Shown: one piece after another, positions 17,789-25,740 of the stretch
How the letters are laid out: each line of letters opens with the position of its first letter
How positions within the stretch are numbered: position 1 is the first letter of the stretch
NCBI RefSeq assembly: GCF_003596335.1
Contig: NZ_QZCH01000029.1
Coordinates: 1 to 54,690 of the forward strand
Origin: Motilimonas pumila
GTDB lineage: Bacteria > Pseudomonadota > Gammaproteobacteria > Enterobacterales > CBDFNC01
Length of the DNA stretch: 54,690 nucleotides
Reading direction: 5' to 3'
Made by a program: the position numbers and the translations under genes
Notes under the pieces: generated by a model
What the model saw: only the letters and a program-made list of their open reading frames with translations
Database searches by the model: none
What the model was told of the DNA's origin: nothing

Positions 17789-18577
17789 TCAATCTCTAAG
17801 AGGGCGCTTAGCCCTCTTTTTTTGCGCTTTAAACGGTCGCCTGCCTGCGTTTGTTGTTTGTTGTTTTTGTAACTGCGCTATTTGTGCCTGTAATCGCTGA
17901 ACTTCATACAGCAAGGCTTGCTGTTGGGGATCCGGTTTTACTTGTGGTACTAAAATAGATGCCATCAGCCCAGACACCGCAGCAAAGGTGCCTATTCCAG
18001 ATAAGATAATAAAACTGGCGACGATTCTACCTGCGTCCGACACCGGATATAAATCGCCATAACCTACCGTAGAAACCGTGACTATGGTCCACCAAAATGC
18101 GTCAGCCGCTGTCAAGATGGACGCGCCAGGTGCGTTAGACTCTACCATTAAAATACTGATTGAACCCACAGTGAGTACGCTAATCAACAACAGAATCACC
18201 GAGGCAATGGTCGTTTCTTGATAGTGAGACTTCAACAGTTGTAATACGTTTTTACCTTGGTATAGCGCTTGCGTAATGCGGATGATTTGTAACAGTCGAA
18301 AGTAACGTAAATGCTCGCTCAGCGGCAGAGATGCTAAAATATCTATCCAGTGCTGTTTCAAATACTGAGCCTTATCTTCGCTAAGGGCACAGCCATAAGC
18401 GAGGTGAGATAACAAGATACAGCATACAAGGGTATCGAGTTTAAACAGTAGGTTAGCGGTTTCGGTACCGACGTCAAACCACAGACGGGTGATGATTAAG
18501 CCAAGCGTAATGGTCGATAGCAGCATCATCGTAATATCTAATGGCGATATTTTTTTGCCCTGTTTGTGAGCTTGCAT
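17789..18577 (-). CDS. Six-helix potassium channel
   Basis: A 262-residue ion channel subunit that would form a tetramer in the inner membrane. The selectivity filter TVGYGD sits in a P-loop preceded by DAFWWTIVTVS and followed by an S6 helix rich in Gly, Ala and Ile. Before it are S1 (about 12-33), S2 (about 44-66), a short S3 (DILASLP) and an S4-like helix with three arginines (LRYFRLLQIIR), then S5. The few S4 charges make voltage sensing possible but not certain. A Gln-rich coiled coil and a basic tail end the protein. No RCK domain is attached. It is convergent with ygiF and divergent from the chemoreceptor gene. Confidence 0.88.
   Translation of the reverse strand: MQAHKQGKKISPLDITMMLLSTITLGLIITRLWFDVGTETANLLFKLDTLVCCILLSHLAYGCALSEDKAQYLKQHWIDILASLPLSEHLRYFRLLQIIRITQALYQGKNVLQLLKSHYQETTIASVILLLISVLTVGSISILMVESNAPGASILTAADAFWWTIVTVSTVGYGDLYPVSDAGRIVASFIILSGIGTFAAVSGLMASILVPQVKPDPQQQALLYEVQRLQAQIAQLQKQQTTNAGRRPFKAQKKRAKRPLRD
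17798..17824 (+). terminator. Intrinsic terminator of ygiF inside the channel gene 3' end
   Basis: The stem AAGAGGGC / GCCCTCTT with loop GCTTA is followed by a T-run on the plus strand. The hairpin lies wholly inside the last codons of the opposing channel gene. Confidence 0.85.
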
Positions 18578-18630
18578 AGATATTTTATCTCTCAGTATAA
18601 AGTATGATTATAGTGACTACCAAAAATAAG

Positions 18631-18664
18631 GCTATCAACATAACTTATTGTAATTATTGATAGC
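18631..18664. repeat. Inverted repeat upstream of the chemoreceptor gene
   Basis: The 8-bp arms GCTATCAA (18631-18638) and TTGATAGC (18657-18664) are separated by 18 bp, ending 24 bp before the chemoreceptor start. It could be an operator pair or a leader hairpin. There is no U-tract, so it is not a terminator. Confidence 0.5.
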
Positions 18665-18688
18665 AACCCCTTAACTTTTGAGGTGAAT

Positions 18689-20311
18689 ATGGCTGTAACT
18701 GCACTCAATGTATTAGAACAAAAAATTGCTGACATCAAACTTGTGCCGAAGATGATCTTGTTAATGCTGTTTAGTACTGTGTTGATTATGGCCAAAGTGG
18801 TGTTTGATGCACAACAAATCAAAGCTCAGATAACCATACAGCAAGAGCATGAATTGATTCAAAAAATTAATTTGGCTGAAGGGGTAATACGAGCAGCCTA
18901 TGAACAACAAGCTGTCCTCGGGGGGGAGCCGCAAGCTAAAGCTTTTGCGTTGGAAACATTAGCGAATATGAAATGGGCCAACAATGGCCATTTTTGGGTA
19001 TTGCAGCAAGATGGCGTGGCATTGTTGTTTCCTGGCCAAAGCAGCCTAGAAGGACAAAAAGCATTTTCTGCTTTTGATGGTGTGCAGCAGCAACTAGAGA
19101 TATCAGCCGGTAATGGTCAAGGCTTATTGAGTAGCAAGCTTGGTAAAGAATCTGTCACTATCGCCACACAAGGTTTTGATTTGTGGTCATGGAGTTTAGC
19201 CGCTGCGGTGAATAGTCAAGAAGTCGATGAGGTTTATTGGGGCGTAATCCAACGCGGTATTATGGAAACCGTGATACTTATTGTCGTGTTTGTTGTACTG
19301 CTTATTTGGGTGGCTCAATTGATGTTAAAGCAAGTCAATGCGGTGACGCTAGGCCTAGATGCATTGGCAAATAAAGACTTAACCGAACACGTGAATTTAA
19401 CTTGTAACGATGAATTTGGCTCCATTGCTAGCGGTATTCGCACTACGGTGTCTAATTGGAAAGCCTTGTTGCAGCAGCAAAATATTTCCTCTGAAGAATT
19501 GCTGGATATTTCTGACCAGCTCACCGTTTGTATGGAAGCGGTGCAAGAGTCGATTGAAGAAGAGTTTTCTCAAGTGGAAGAGCTTGCCACCGCCATGAAC
19601 CAAATGACTAATTCGGTGAAAGAGGTGGCCAATAGTGCTGCGACAGCTTCAGCTTCGACCATTGAAGCGAATCAAGTTGCGCTAGAAGGTAACAGCTATG
19701 TGGAGTCGACCATAGGCACAATTAACTCGCTCTCAAGCAATATTGATGAATCTTCTAAAGCGGTTAATCAAGTCGAAGAAAAAGTCTCTAGCATTGGCAG
19801 CGTGGTTGACACTATTCGCGGCATATCTGAGCAAACTAACTTATTGGCACTTAACGCAGCCATCGAAGCGGCGCGGGCTGGTGAGCAAGGTCGAGGTTTT
19901 GCGGTGGTGGCAGATGAAGTGCGCAATTTGGCACAGCGAACCCAAGAAGCAACGGTAGAAATTCAACAGATGATAGAGCAGTTGCAGCGAAGTGCTAGCC
20001 AAGCGGTTTCTCTGATGACCACCAGTGTGGAAGAAGCTAACCACAGCGTGGAACAAGTTGGACAAGCGGGCAATAAAATAGACTTTATCGCCGGACAAGT
20101 ACAAAGCATTGCCGACTTGAACAATCAAATTGCTTCTGCTTCGGAAGAGCAGTCCTGTGTGGCTGAAGAAATGAATGGCAACATTAATGAAGTGAAAGAG
20201 TTAGTTGAGGGCTCTGTGACGGTATTAAAAGAGCTCAATGAAATGGCTGGTATCATCGCAACCCATTCGCACGCTCTGGCCAATGAGATAAAAAGTTTTA
20301 AAGTGTCATAA
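18689..20311 (+). CDS. Methyl-accepting chemotaxis protein
   Basis: A 540-residue transmembrane chemoreceptor. TM1 is near residues 15-35, a periplasmic sensor of ~150 residues follows (with [12 protein letters not shown], resembling single-Cache domains), TM2 is near 190-213, then a HAMP linker and a long signalling coiled coil. The highly conserved hairpin tip is present ([20 protein letters not shown]). There is no C-terminal NWETF-like tether for CheR/CheB. The ATG at 18689 has TTGAGGTG upstream. A GTG two codons earlier overlaps that site and is less likely. Ligand is unknown. It ends at a bidirectional terminator facing the yjfI operon. Confidence 0.92.
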   Translation: MAVTALNVLEQKIADIKLVPKMILLMLFSTVLIMAKVVFDAQQIKAQITIQQEHELIQKINLAEGVIRAAYEQQAVLGGEPQAKAFALETLANMKWANNGHFWVLQQDGVALLFPGQSSLEGQKAFSAFDGVQQQLEISAGNGQGLLSSKLGKESVTIATQGFDLWSWSLAAAVNSQEVDEVYWGVIQRGIMETVILIVVFVVLLIWVAQLMLKQVNAVTLGLDALANKDLTEHVNLTCNDEFGSIASGIRTTVSNWKALLQQQNISSEELLDISDQLTVCMEAVQESIEEEFSQVEELATAMNQMTNSVKEVANSAATASASTIEANQVALEGNSYVESTIGTINSLSSNIDESSKAVNQVEEKVSSIGSVVDTIRGISEQTNLLALNAAIEAARAGEQGRGFAVVADEVRNLAQRTQEATVEIQQMIEQLQRSASQAVSLMTTSVEEANHSVEQVGQAGNKIDFIAGQVQSIADLNNQIASASEEQSCVAEEMNGNINEVKELVEGSVTVLKELNEMAGIIATHSHALANEIKSFKVS

Positions 20312-20333
20312 TTCATTGCTACTCAATAGCAAT

Positions 20334-20361
20334 AAAAAAGCGCCCATTGGGCGCTTTTTTC
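20334..20361. terminator. Bidirectional terminator between chemoreceptor and yjfI operon
   Basis: The stem AAGCGCCCA / TGGGCGCTT is flanked by A-run and T-run, and serves both convergent transcripts. Confidence 0.87.
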
Positions 20362-20379
20362 TTTCTGGTATACACGCTG

Positions 20380-20709
20380 CTATTCAGCTTGTTGACCGGT
20401 GTAGTCAGCCAACTCTTCCATCACTTTTCGCTTGATTTCCAGCTGCTGCTCCGGCTCCAGGCTGTAACGCTCGGCTAAACGCGCGTAATCTTCGCCATTG
20501 AGGGACACGGTGAGACGTGGCCGTTTGGGTTTACGGTTAACAGGTAACTCCAGAATATGGCGAATTTGATCTGACGGACTAATGCCTTCATCTAACGCTT
20601 GTTTACGGATGCAATATTGCACCTTTTCATCCATGTCAAAAGCCACTTGTACCGCTTTGGCGGCTTTGGCTGATTGTTGCCATTTTGCGGGCAGTTTTCT
20701 TTCGCTCAT
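20380..20709 (-). CDS. Small protein of unknown function ending the yjfI operon
   Basis: A 109-residue protein I do not recognise as a named family. It is charged, with a basic N-terminus (MSERKLPAKWQQSAKAAKAV). A central stretch, QIRHILELPVNRKPKRPRL, is followed by TVSLNGEDYARLAERY. A short strand then a helix like this resembles ribbon-helix-helix DNA-binding folds, which is only a suggestion. The start at 20709 is chosen because of an excellent AAAGGAGG seven bases upstream. The longer frame would overlap yjfK. It lies 11 bp after yjfK, so it belongs to the operon. Confidence 0.7.
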   Translation of the reverse strand: MSERKLPAKWQQSAKAAKAVQVAFDMDEKVQYCIRKQALDEGISPSDQIRHILELPVNRKPKRPRLTVSLNGEDYARLAERYSLEPEQQLEIKRKVMEELADYTGQQAE

Positions 20710-20720
20710 GACTGCCTCCT

Positions 20721-21365
20721 TTAACTTTTTGGCCAAAGCTCAGCAATGTCTGTGACTGGACGTTTCAAGGTTAGGTATACATCGGTATCACCATTTTCGA
20801 ATACATAAATTTCCAGCCAACGCATTTCTTGCTCACCAAATAATGCAAAGTACTCAAATTGTCGTCCATGGGCCTGGTCTGTGAATGCGGGTGGTTTTTG
20901 ACCGCGATAATCTTGGTCGTGGAAATAACCTTGGGTTGCAAAGTCTTGCTGAACGTAGTTGTTGGCGATCATAGGCCCAAACGGCGAGTCTTGGGTTAGA
21001 GGAGTTAGGTTTGCTGACCCAGGCTCATCAAAAATCTCAGCAAAGGCGTCCATATCGAACAAGGCTTCAACGTCTGCACGGCGCAGTAACACGCTTAAGC
21101 CAACATGATCGCGATCTTTTTCGTCAAGCAACAAAAAGACATCTTGCTGCGATGCACCACGACAAATTAGTCGGCTTTGTTGGCGAAATTCAAACTCTTG
21201 TGTTTGTACTTCTAACAACTCAAACTGTTGTTTTCTAAATGCTTCAGGCAAAGCGAAGCTGTCGCTCATTTGCAGTAAATCACCCACTTGCAAGGCTTGC
21301 GGGTGGCTTAACTCGCGGCCAATTTTTTCAGCCGGTTTACCAAATAATTTTTTGAGAAAGCTCAT
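20721..21365 (-). CDS. yjfK: YjfK-like protein (DUF2491)
   Basis: A 214-residue protein of the DUF2491 family, function unknown, regularly found next to a PspA homologue. Features are the N-terminal MSFLKKLFGKPAEKI and a soluble beta-rich body without signal peptide or membrane segment. The C-terminus contains WLEIYVFENGDTDVYLTLKRP. AAGGAG is seven bases before the ATG. A terminator-like hairpin lies between it and yjfJ, so its expression is probably lower than that of the upstream genes. Confidence 0.85.
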   Translation of the reverse strand: MSFLKKLFGKPAEKIGRELSHPQALQVGDLLQMSDSFALPEAFRKQQFELLEVQTQEFEFRQQSRLICRGASQQDVFLLLDEKDRDHVGLSVLLRRADVEALFDMDAFAEIFDEPGSANLTPLTQDSPFGPMIANNYVQQDFATQGYFHDQDYRGQKPPAFTDQAHGRQFEYFALFGEQEMRWLEIYVFENGDTDVYLTLKRPVTDIAELWPKS

Positions 21366-21395
21366 TAAGGCTCCTTAGACGTTAAGGGGCTAGAA

Positions 21396-21422
21396 ACAAA
21401 AATAGGTGGCCGAGGCCACCTA
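21396..21422 (-). terminator. Intrinsic terminator (attenuator) inside the yjfI operon
   Basis: A perfect 9-bp stem TAGGTGGCC / GGCCACCTA with a two-base loop on the minus strand is followed by TTTTTGTTT. It falls after the yjfJ stop and before yjfK. A second small inverted repeat (GCTAAT / ATTAGC) lies just upstream, around the yjfJ stop. Confidence 0.75.
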
Positions 21423-21440
21423 GTTCGCTAATATCGCGAA

Positions 21441-22127
21441 TTAGCCTTTATTTTTTAGCCGCTCAAGAACAGCGTTAGCACTGCTTTGCTGCTGGCCGAT
21501 GCCGGCATCTTTTAGCTTGTCTTTGAGTGACTGGTCACCCGACTCTGCTTGCAGTTGTTCTGCAGCTGCGAGCTTATCATCAAACATCGCTTGCTTTTGC
21601 TTAATGCGCTCAAGAGACTCTTTTGCGCTGCACAAGCTAGAGTTGCTTGAAGTAAAGTTGTCTGTGATAGCGGCCGTAGCTTTTTGTACGCTGGCGGTCG
21701 TTTTTACCATGCTAAGCTGGCGTTGATAGTCTGCCACTTGACGCTCACTTTTCTTGATTAAATCTTTCAAGCGTGTCGCCGCTGAATCGTAGCTAGCGTG
21801 AGCGGTAGTTTGCTCTTGTAGCTCAAGTTCAAGTTGCGCGATTTTCTCTGCGACTTCTAGCGCCAATGATTCATTACCTTGGCTTAGCGCTTGCGAAACA
21901 TAGCCTTCGTGCTCTGTGATGTCTGTCTTGAGACGTTCAAGCTCACGGTTGGCTTGCATCTGCTTGGCCATCACTTCCGTTAAGTCGCGTTTGGCTTTGG
22001 TCAGGTGGTTTTCTGCATCACGAATTTCCTGTTCGAAGATTCGAGTTGAGTTAGCGTCGACAATTTCTTCGCCTACCTCACGTGCGCCACCACGAACAGC
22101 GGTGATAATTTTCTTTAAAATACTCAT
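21441..22127 (-). CDS. yjfJ: PspA/IM30-family membrane-stress protein (YjfJ-like)
   Basis: A 228-residue, almost entirely coiled-coil protein of the PspA/IM30 (ESCRT-III-like) family, which binds and stabilises damaged inner membranes. The amphipathic N-terminus MSILKKIITAVRGGAREVGE and the long heptad-like region rich in Gln, Glu, Ala and Leu are characteristic. It is not PspA itself: there are no pspB, pspC or pspF genes nearby, and the neighbours (DUF2170 and DUF2491) define the separate yjfIJK arrangement. TAAGGAG lies upstream of the ATG. Confidence 0.88.
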   Translation of the reverse strand: MSILKKIITAVRGGAREVGEEIVDANSTRIFEQEIRDAENHLTKAKRDLTEVMAKQMQANRELERLKTDITEHEGYVSQALSQGNESLALEVAEKIAQLELELQEQTTAHASYDSAATRLKDLIKKSERQVADYQRQLSMVKTTASVQKATAAITDNFTSSNSSLCSAKESLERIKQKQAMFDDKLAAAEQLQAESGDQSLKDKLKDAGIGQQQSSANAVLERLKNKG

Positions 22128-22145
22128 TAATTACTCCTTAAAGCG

Positions 22146-22559
22146 TTACTTGAGGTAGTCTGACATTTCGCTGATAACTTCAAGGCTGTTATCACTTAAA
22201 ACACTGACTTCATGTTCAATATCTTGCAACGAAGAACTTTCTGCTAATGCGCCAAAGATGACATATTTTTGCTCGATACGAGCAAATGAAGACAATGGCA
22301 TTGGAATGTTCATTTCTAGCATCGCTTCCATCATTTCTGGTTTCTTACCTTCGATCACCTCATCTTCACCCCAAAGGTAGGAAATACATAAGATTTGATC
22401 GCCTGTGACAGAAATAAATACTGGAATTTCTTCACGTCCTTGAATGTCTACTCGTAATACGTCTACGTCGCCGGCAATAGGTACACAGTCAAACGTTAAA
22501 CCGGTATCAGAATGATCCGCTAGACCATTTAAGTAGGTTGCAATTTTGTGGATGTTCAT
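22146..22559 (-). CDS. yjfI: YjfI-like protein (DUF2170)
   Basis: A 137-residue soluble acidic protein of the DUF2170 family, function unknown, first gene of the yjfI-yjfJ-yjfK operon. Family features are MNIHKIATYLNGLADHSDTG and the central PVFISVTGDQILCISYLWGE. AAGGAG with five-base spacing precedes the ATG. This RBS is nearly the same in yjfI, yjfJ and yjfK. Its promoter is bracketed by two palindromes (see 22573-22625). Confidence 0.87.
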   Translation of the reverse strand: MNIHKIATYLNGLADHSDTGLTFDCVPIAGDVDVLRVDIQGREEIPVFISVTGDQILCISYLWGEDEVIEGKKPEMMEAMLEMNIPMPLSSFARIEQKYVIFGALAESSSLQDIEHEVSVLSDNSLEVISEMSDYLK

Positions 22560-22572
22560 TAAGTCTCCTTGT

Positions 22573-22587
22573 AGACATATTATGTCT
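22573..22587. promoter_or_regulatory. Operator palindrome O2 of the yjfI promoter
   Basis: AGACATA-T-TATGTCT is a perfect 7-1-7 palindrome, just downstream of the predicted transcription start (about 22590) of the minus-strand promoter. Confidence 0.7.
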
Positions 22588-22596
22588 GTGAGCTAA

Positions 22597-22625
22597 ACTT
22601 TAGGTTGTTAGACATAATATGTCAA
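22597..22625 (-). promoter_or_regulatory. Sigma70 promoter of the yjfI-yjfJ-yjfK operon
   Basis: The minus strand has a perfect -35 TTGACA (22625-22620), a 17-bp spacer and -10 TAAAGT (22602-22597). The -35 overlaps the O1 palindrome. No sigma54-type -24/-12 element was seen, unlike the classic psp operon. Confidence 0.7.
22610..22624. promoter_or_regulatory. Operator palindrome O1 of the yjfI promoter
   Basis: AGACATA-A-TATGTCA matches O2 with a single change at the last base and a flipped centre. The centres are 37 bp apart. Overlap with the -35 box suggests repression. Confidence 0.7.
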
Positions 22626-22797
22626 GTGGCGAATGTGAATTTTTTATCAGCGCAATTTGCTACCTAATGAATATCTTGTTTATGGTGGGTTTTTTCAAGC
22701 TTAATCTTTTGATTAATTTCCAAAATGCTGCACAAACCTTTGCTAGCTGGTAGAGTGAAGGCATCTTTATCTAGCCTGCACTTTGAGTAGAAACGAT

Positions 22798-25662
22798 ATG
22801 ACGCAACTGACCGATATAGCCCAACAACAATTTCAACGTTTTGCCGAATTAACCGATGTCTCCGTCTTTAGCCCTGCTCAGCAGGCGCAAATCAAACAAG
22901 CTTTTGGTTTGAGTGATTTTATTGCCAATAGTGCCCAGCAGCAGCCAGAACTGTTGCTGGAGTGTTTTGAGCAAGGTTTGTTTGAGCAATCTCAGCGTTG
23001 CCAAATTATCGAGCAGAGCTTAGCGCAGGCGTTAAGTGAATGTGACCAAGAAGCGGCGTTTCATCGTTGCTTGCGTTTATTTCGCCGCAAACACATGGTG
23101 GTTATTGCTTGGCGTGAGTTGCTAGGCCTGGCTGATTTAGACGAAAGTTTGCGTCACACGTCGTGTTTAGCTGACGCGCTAATTGAGCAAGCCAGTCAGT
23201 GGGCTTACCAAGATCTGGTTAAGAGCCAAGGCCAACCGGAAAATGATCAAGGTGAACAACAGCCATTTTATATCTTAGCGATGGGAAAGCTGGGCGGAAA
23301 AGAGCTGAATTTCTCTTCTGATATCGATCTTATCTTCACTTTCCCTGAAAACGGTGTCACCAAAGGGGGGCGAAAAGAATGGGCGAATCAGCAATTTTTT
23401 ATTCGTCTGGGTCAGAAGGTCATCGCAGCCTTGCATCAGGTTACGCCAGACGGCTTTGTATTTCGGGTGGATATGCGTTTAAGGCCATTCGGCGAGTCAG
23501 GACCTTTAGTGATGAGCTTTGCTGCTTTTGAGGATTATTATCAAACCCAAGGTCGTGATTGGGAGCGTTATGCCATGGTAAAGGCGCGTGTGATTGGGCC
23601 TGAGTCTCCTTATAAGCACGAATTAGAAACCTTATTACGACCTTTTGTGTTTCGCCGTTACATTGACTTCAGCGCAATCCAATCTCTGCGTCAAATGAAA
23701 GCGATGATCTCAGCTGAAGTGAGACGAAAAGGTTTAAAAGACAATATTAAACTGGGCGCGGGTGGTATTCGTGAAGTGGAGTTCGTTGCACAAGCTTTTC
23801 AGCTGATCCGCGGTGGACGAGAGCCCTTATTGCAGCAAAAAGGTTTGAGGCAAACCCTTAACGCCCTTAAAGATCTTGATATCATGCCTACTGAGCGAGT
23901 CGATAATTTGCTTGCCAGTTATCAGATGCTGCGCCGAGTAGAAAACGTATTACAACAAATTGGCGATAAGCAAACGCAAACCTTGCCAACAAATGATCTG
24001 GACAAAGACCGTTTGATTAGTGCGTTGGGTTTTCCTAATTGGGACTCGTTTTACCAAGAGCTAACGGGCGTGATGGCGCAAGTTAACCAAGAGTTTGACT
24101 GGGTGGTAGGTGATGAAGAGCAAGACGAATCGGAACAAGACGGTCGCATTACTGAGCTATGGTTGCATGAATTAGAGCAAGACGAGGTAGTAGCCTTGTT
24201 GGCGGACTATGATTTGTCGCAACAGGACGCAGAGCAATGCCACCGTTTGATCGTGAACTTTAAGCAAGAAGCGCAGCGCCGAGCCGTGGGCCCAAGAGGG
24301 CGAGAAAACCTTAAACGATTAATGCCAGCGTTAACCTGCAAAGTGCTATCAAAGAAAGATCCCATTGCGCTAATGGACCGCTTGGTCACCTTGATAACTC
24401 AAGTGATGACGCGGACCGCTTATATTGAGTTGCTTAACGAAAATCATGGCGCCCTAAAGCAGTTAGTTCGTTTGTGTGATGCCAGCCCACGTATTGCTGC
24501 ACAGTTGGCACGGCATCCCATATTGCTTGATGAGCTGCTTGATCCTCAGCATTTGTACAACCCTACGCCTATCGAAGAATATAAAAGTGACCTTCGCCAA
24601 TACATGTTGCGGATCCCCGAAGAAGACATGGAACAGCAAATGGAAGGGTTACGACAGTATAAGCAAATTCAGCGTTTACGTATTTCCGCTGCTGATATCG
24701 CCGGTGCATTGCCGTTAATGAAGGTGAGTGATCACTTAACTTATTTAGCCGAAGCCATTATGGAATACGTGGTCAATATTGCTTGGTTCCAATTGGTTGA
24801 AAAATATGGGGAGCCGTCCAACTTGATCGGCTCTGAACGGCGCGGCTTTGCGGTTTTAGGATACGGTAAACTGGGTGGTTTAGAGCTGGGTTATGGTTCA
24901 GATCTGGACGTGGTATTTATTCATGATACCGAGGTATCTGGGTATACCAATGGTAAAAAAGAAATCGACAATAAACAGTTTTACCTGCGTTTAGGCCAAC
25001 GTATTTTACATTTATTTAGCAGTCGCACGTCCTCGGGCATCTTGTATGAAGTCGATATGCGCCTCAGACCACAAGGGGATTCTGGCTTGTTGGTGAGCTC
25101 GCTTGCGGCTTATGACGCATATTTGAGTAAAGACGCTTGGACTTGGGAGCATCAAGCTCTGGTTCGAGCGCGCTGCGTGTACGGTGACAATGAAATCCAT
25201 CAAGCTTTTGATGCGGTTCGTTTACGTCAGTTGGCTAAAGAAAGAGGCAAAGCTGAGCTGGCAAAAGATGTGGTAGACATGCGTAAAAAGATGCGCGATC
25301 ACTTACTGCGTGGTGAACAAGACCAATTTGATTTAAAGCAATCACCCGGCGGCATGGTTGATATCGAATTTATCGCGCAGTTTTTGGTGCTAGCAAACAC
25401 GCACCAAGCGCCGGCTATGGCCAACTGGTCTGATAATATTCGTATTTTTGAAACTTGCGTTGAGCAAGGCTTACTGACGCCAGAGCAAGGCGCATTATTG
25501 TCTGAGTGTTATTGCCATATCCGCGACGCGGCGCATAGGTTAACGCTCAATAAGCAAACGCGTATCGTCTCAAGTGACTTATTTGCTCAAGACCGCGACC
25601 AAGTCGTCTCGTTATGGAATAAGCTCGTGGCAGACTATTACCCTGCCATTGACGCGAAGTAA
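22798..25662 (+). CDS. glnE: Bifunctional glutamine synthetase adenylyltransferase/deadenylase GlnE
   Basis: It adds and removes AMP on glutamine synthetase in response to PII, controlling nitrogen assimilation. Two nucleotidyltransferase domains are seen: the N-terminal one with FSSDIDLIF (D175, D177) and the C-terminal one with YGSDLDVVF (D702, D704), separated by a helical regulatory linker. The C-terminal part has QSPGGMVDIEFIAQF. The 954-residue length is close to E. coli (946). An in-frame TTG at 22783 exists, but the ATG at 22798 is preferred. It is transcribed alone and ends at a bidirectional terminator. Confidence 0.96.
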   Translation: MTQLTDIAQQQFQRFAELTDVSVFSPAQQAQIKQAFGLSDFIANSAQQQPELLLECFEQGLFEQSQRCQIIEQSLAQALSECDQEAAFHRCLRLFRRKHMVVIAWRELLGLADLDESLRHTSCLADALIEQASQWAYQDLVKSQGQPENDQGEQQPFYILAMGKLGGKELNFSSDIDLIFTFPENGVTKGGRKEWANQQFFIRLGQKVIAALHQVTPDGFVFRVDMRLRPFGESGPLVMSFAAFEDYYQTQGRDWERYAMVKARVIGPESPYKHELETLLRPFVFRRYIDFSAIQSLRQMKAMISAEVRRKGLKDNIKLGAGGIREVEFVAQAFQLIRGGREPLLQQKGLRQTLNALKDLDIMPTERVDNLLASYQMLRRVENVLQQIGDKQTQTLPTNDLDKDRLISALGFPNWDSFYQELTGVMAQVNQEFDWVVGDEEQDESEQDGRITELWLHELEQDEVVALLADYDLSQQDAEQCHRLIVNFKQEAQRRAVGPRGRENLKRLMPALTCKVLSKKDPIALMDRLVTLITQVMTRTAYIELLNENHGALKQLVRLCDASPRIAAQLARHPILLDELLDPQHLYNPTPIEEYKSDLRQYMLRIPEEDMEQQMEGLRQYKQIQRLRISAADIAGALPLMKVSDHLTYLAEAIMEYVVNIAWFQLVEKYGEPSNLIGSERRGFAVLGYGKLGGLELGYGSDLDVVFIHDTEVSGYTNGKKEIDNKQFYLRLGQRILHLFSSRTSSGILYEVDMRLRPQGDSGLLVSSLAAYDAYLSKDAWTWEHQALVRARCVYGDNEIHQAFDAVRLRQLAKERGKAELAKDVVDMRKKMRDHLLRGEQDQFDLKQSPGGMVDIEFIAQFLVLANTHQAPAMANWSDNIRIFETCVEQGLLTPEQGALLSECYCHIRDAAHRLTLNKQTRIVSSDLFAQDRDQVVSLWNKLVADYYPAIDAK

Positions 25663-25694
25663 ACCGCGTTTTGTAAGTATGGAATCATGAGAAT

Positions 25695-25722
25695 AAAAAA
25701 CGGCGCGGATGCGCCGTTTTTT
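25695..25722. terminator. Bidirectional terminator between glnE and lpxL
   Basis: The stem ACGGCGC / GCGCCGT with loop GGAT is flanked by six As and six Ts, between convergent genes. Confidence 0.88.
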
Positions 25723-25740
25723 CAGGCCTGACAATGATAT

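Noticed and set aside
22783..22797. TTG start for glnE
   Set aside because: An ATG five codons later is available and the extra residues have no family support.
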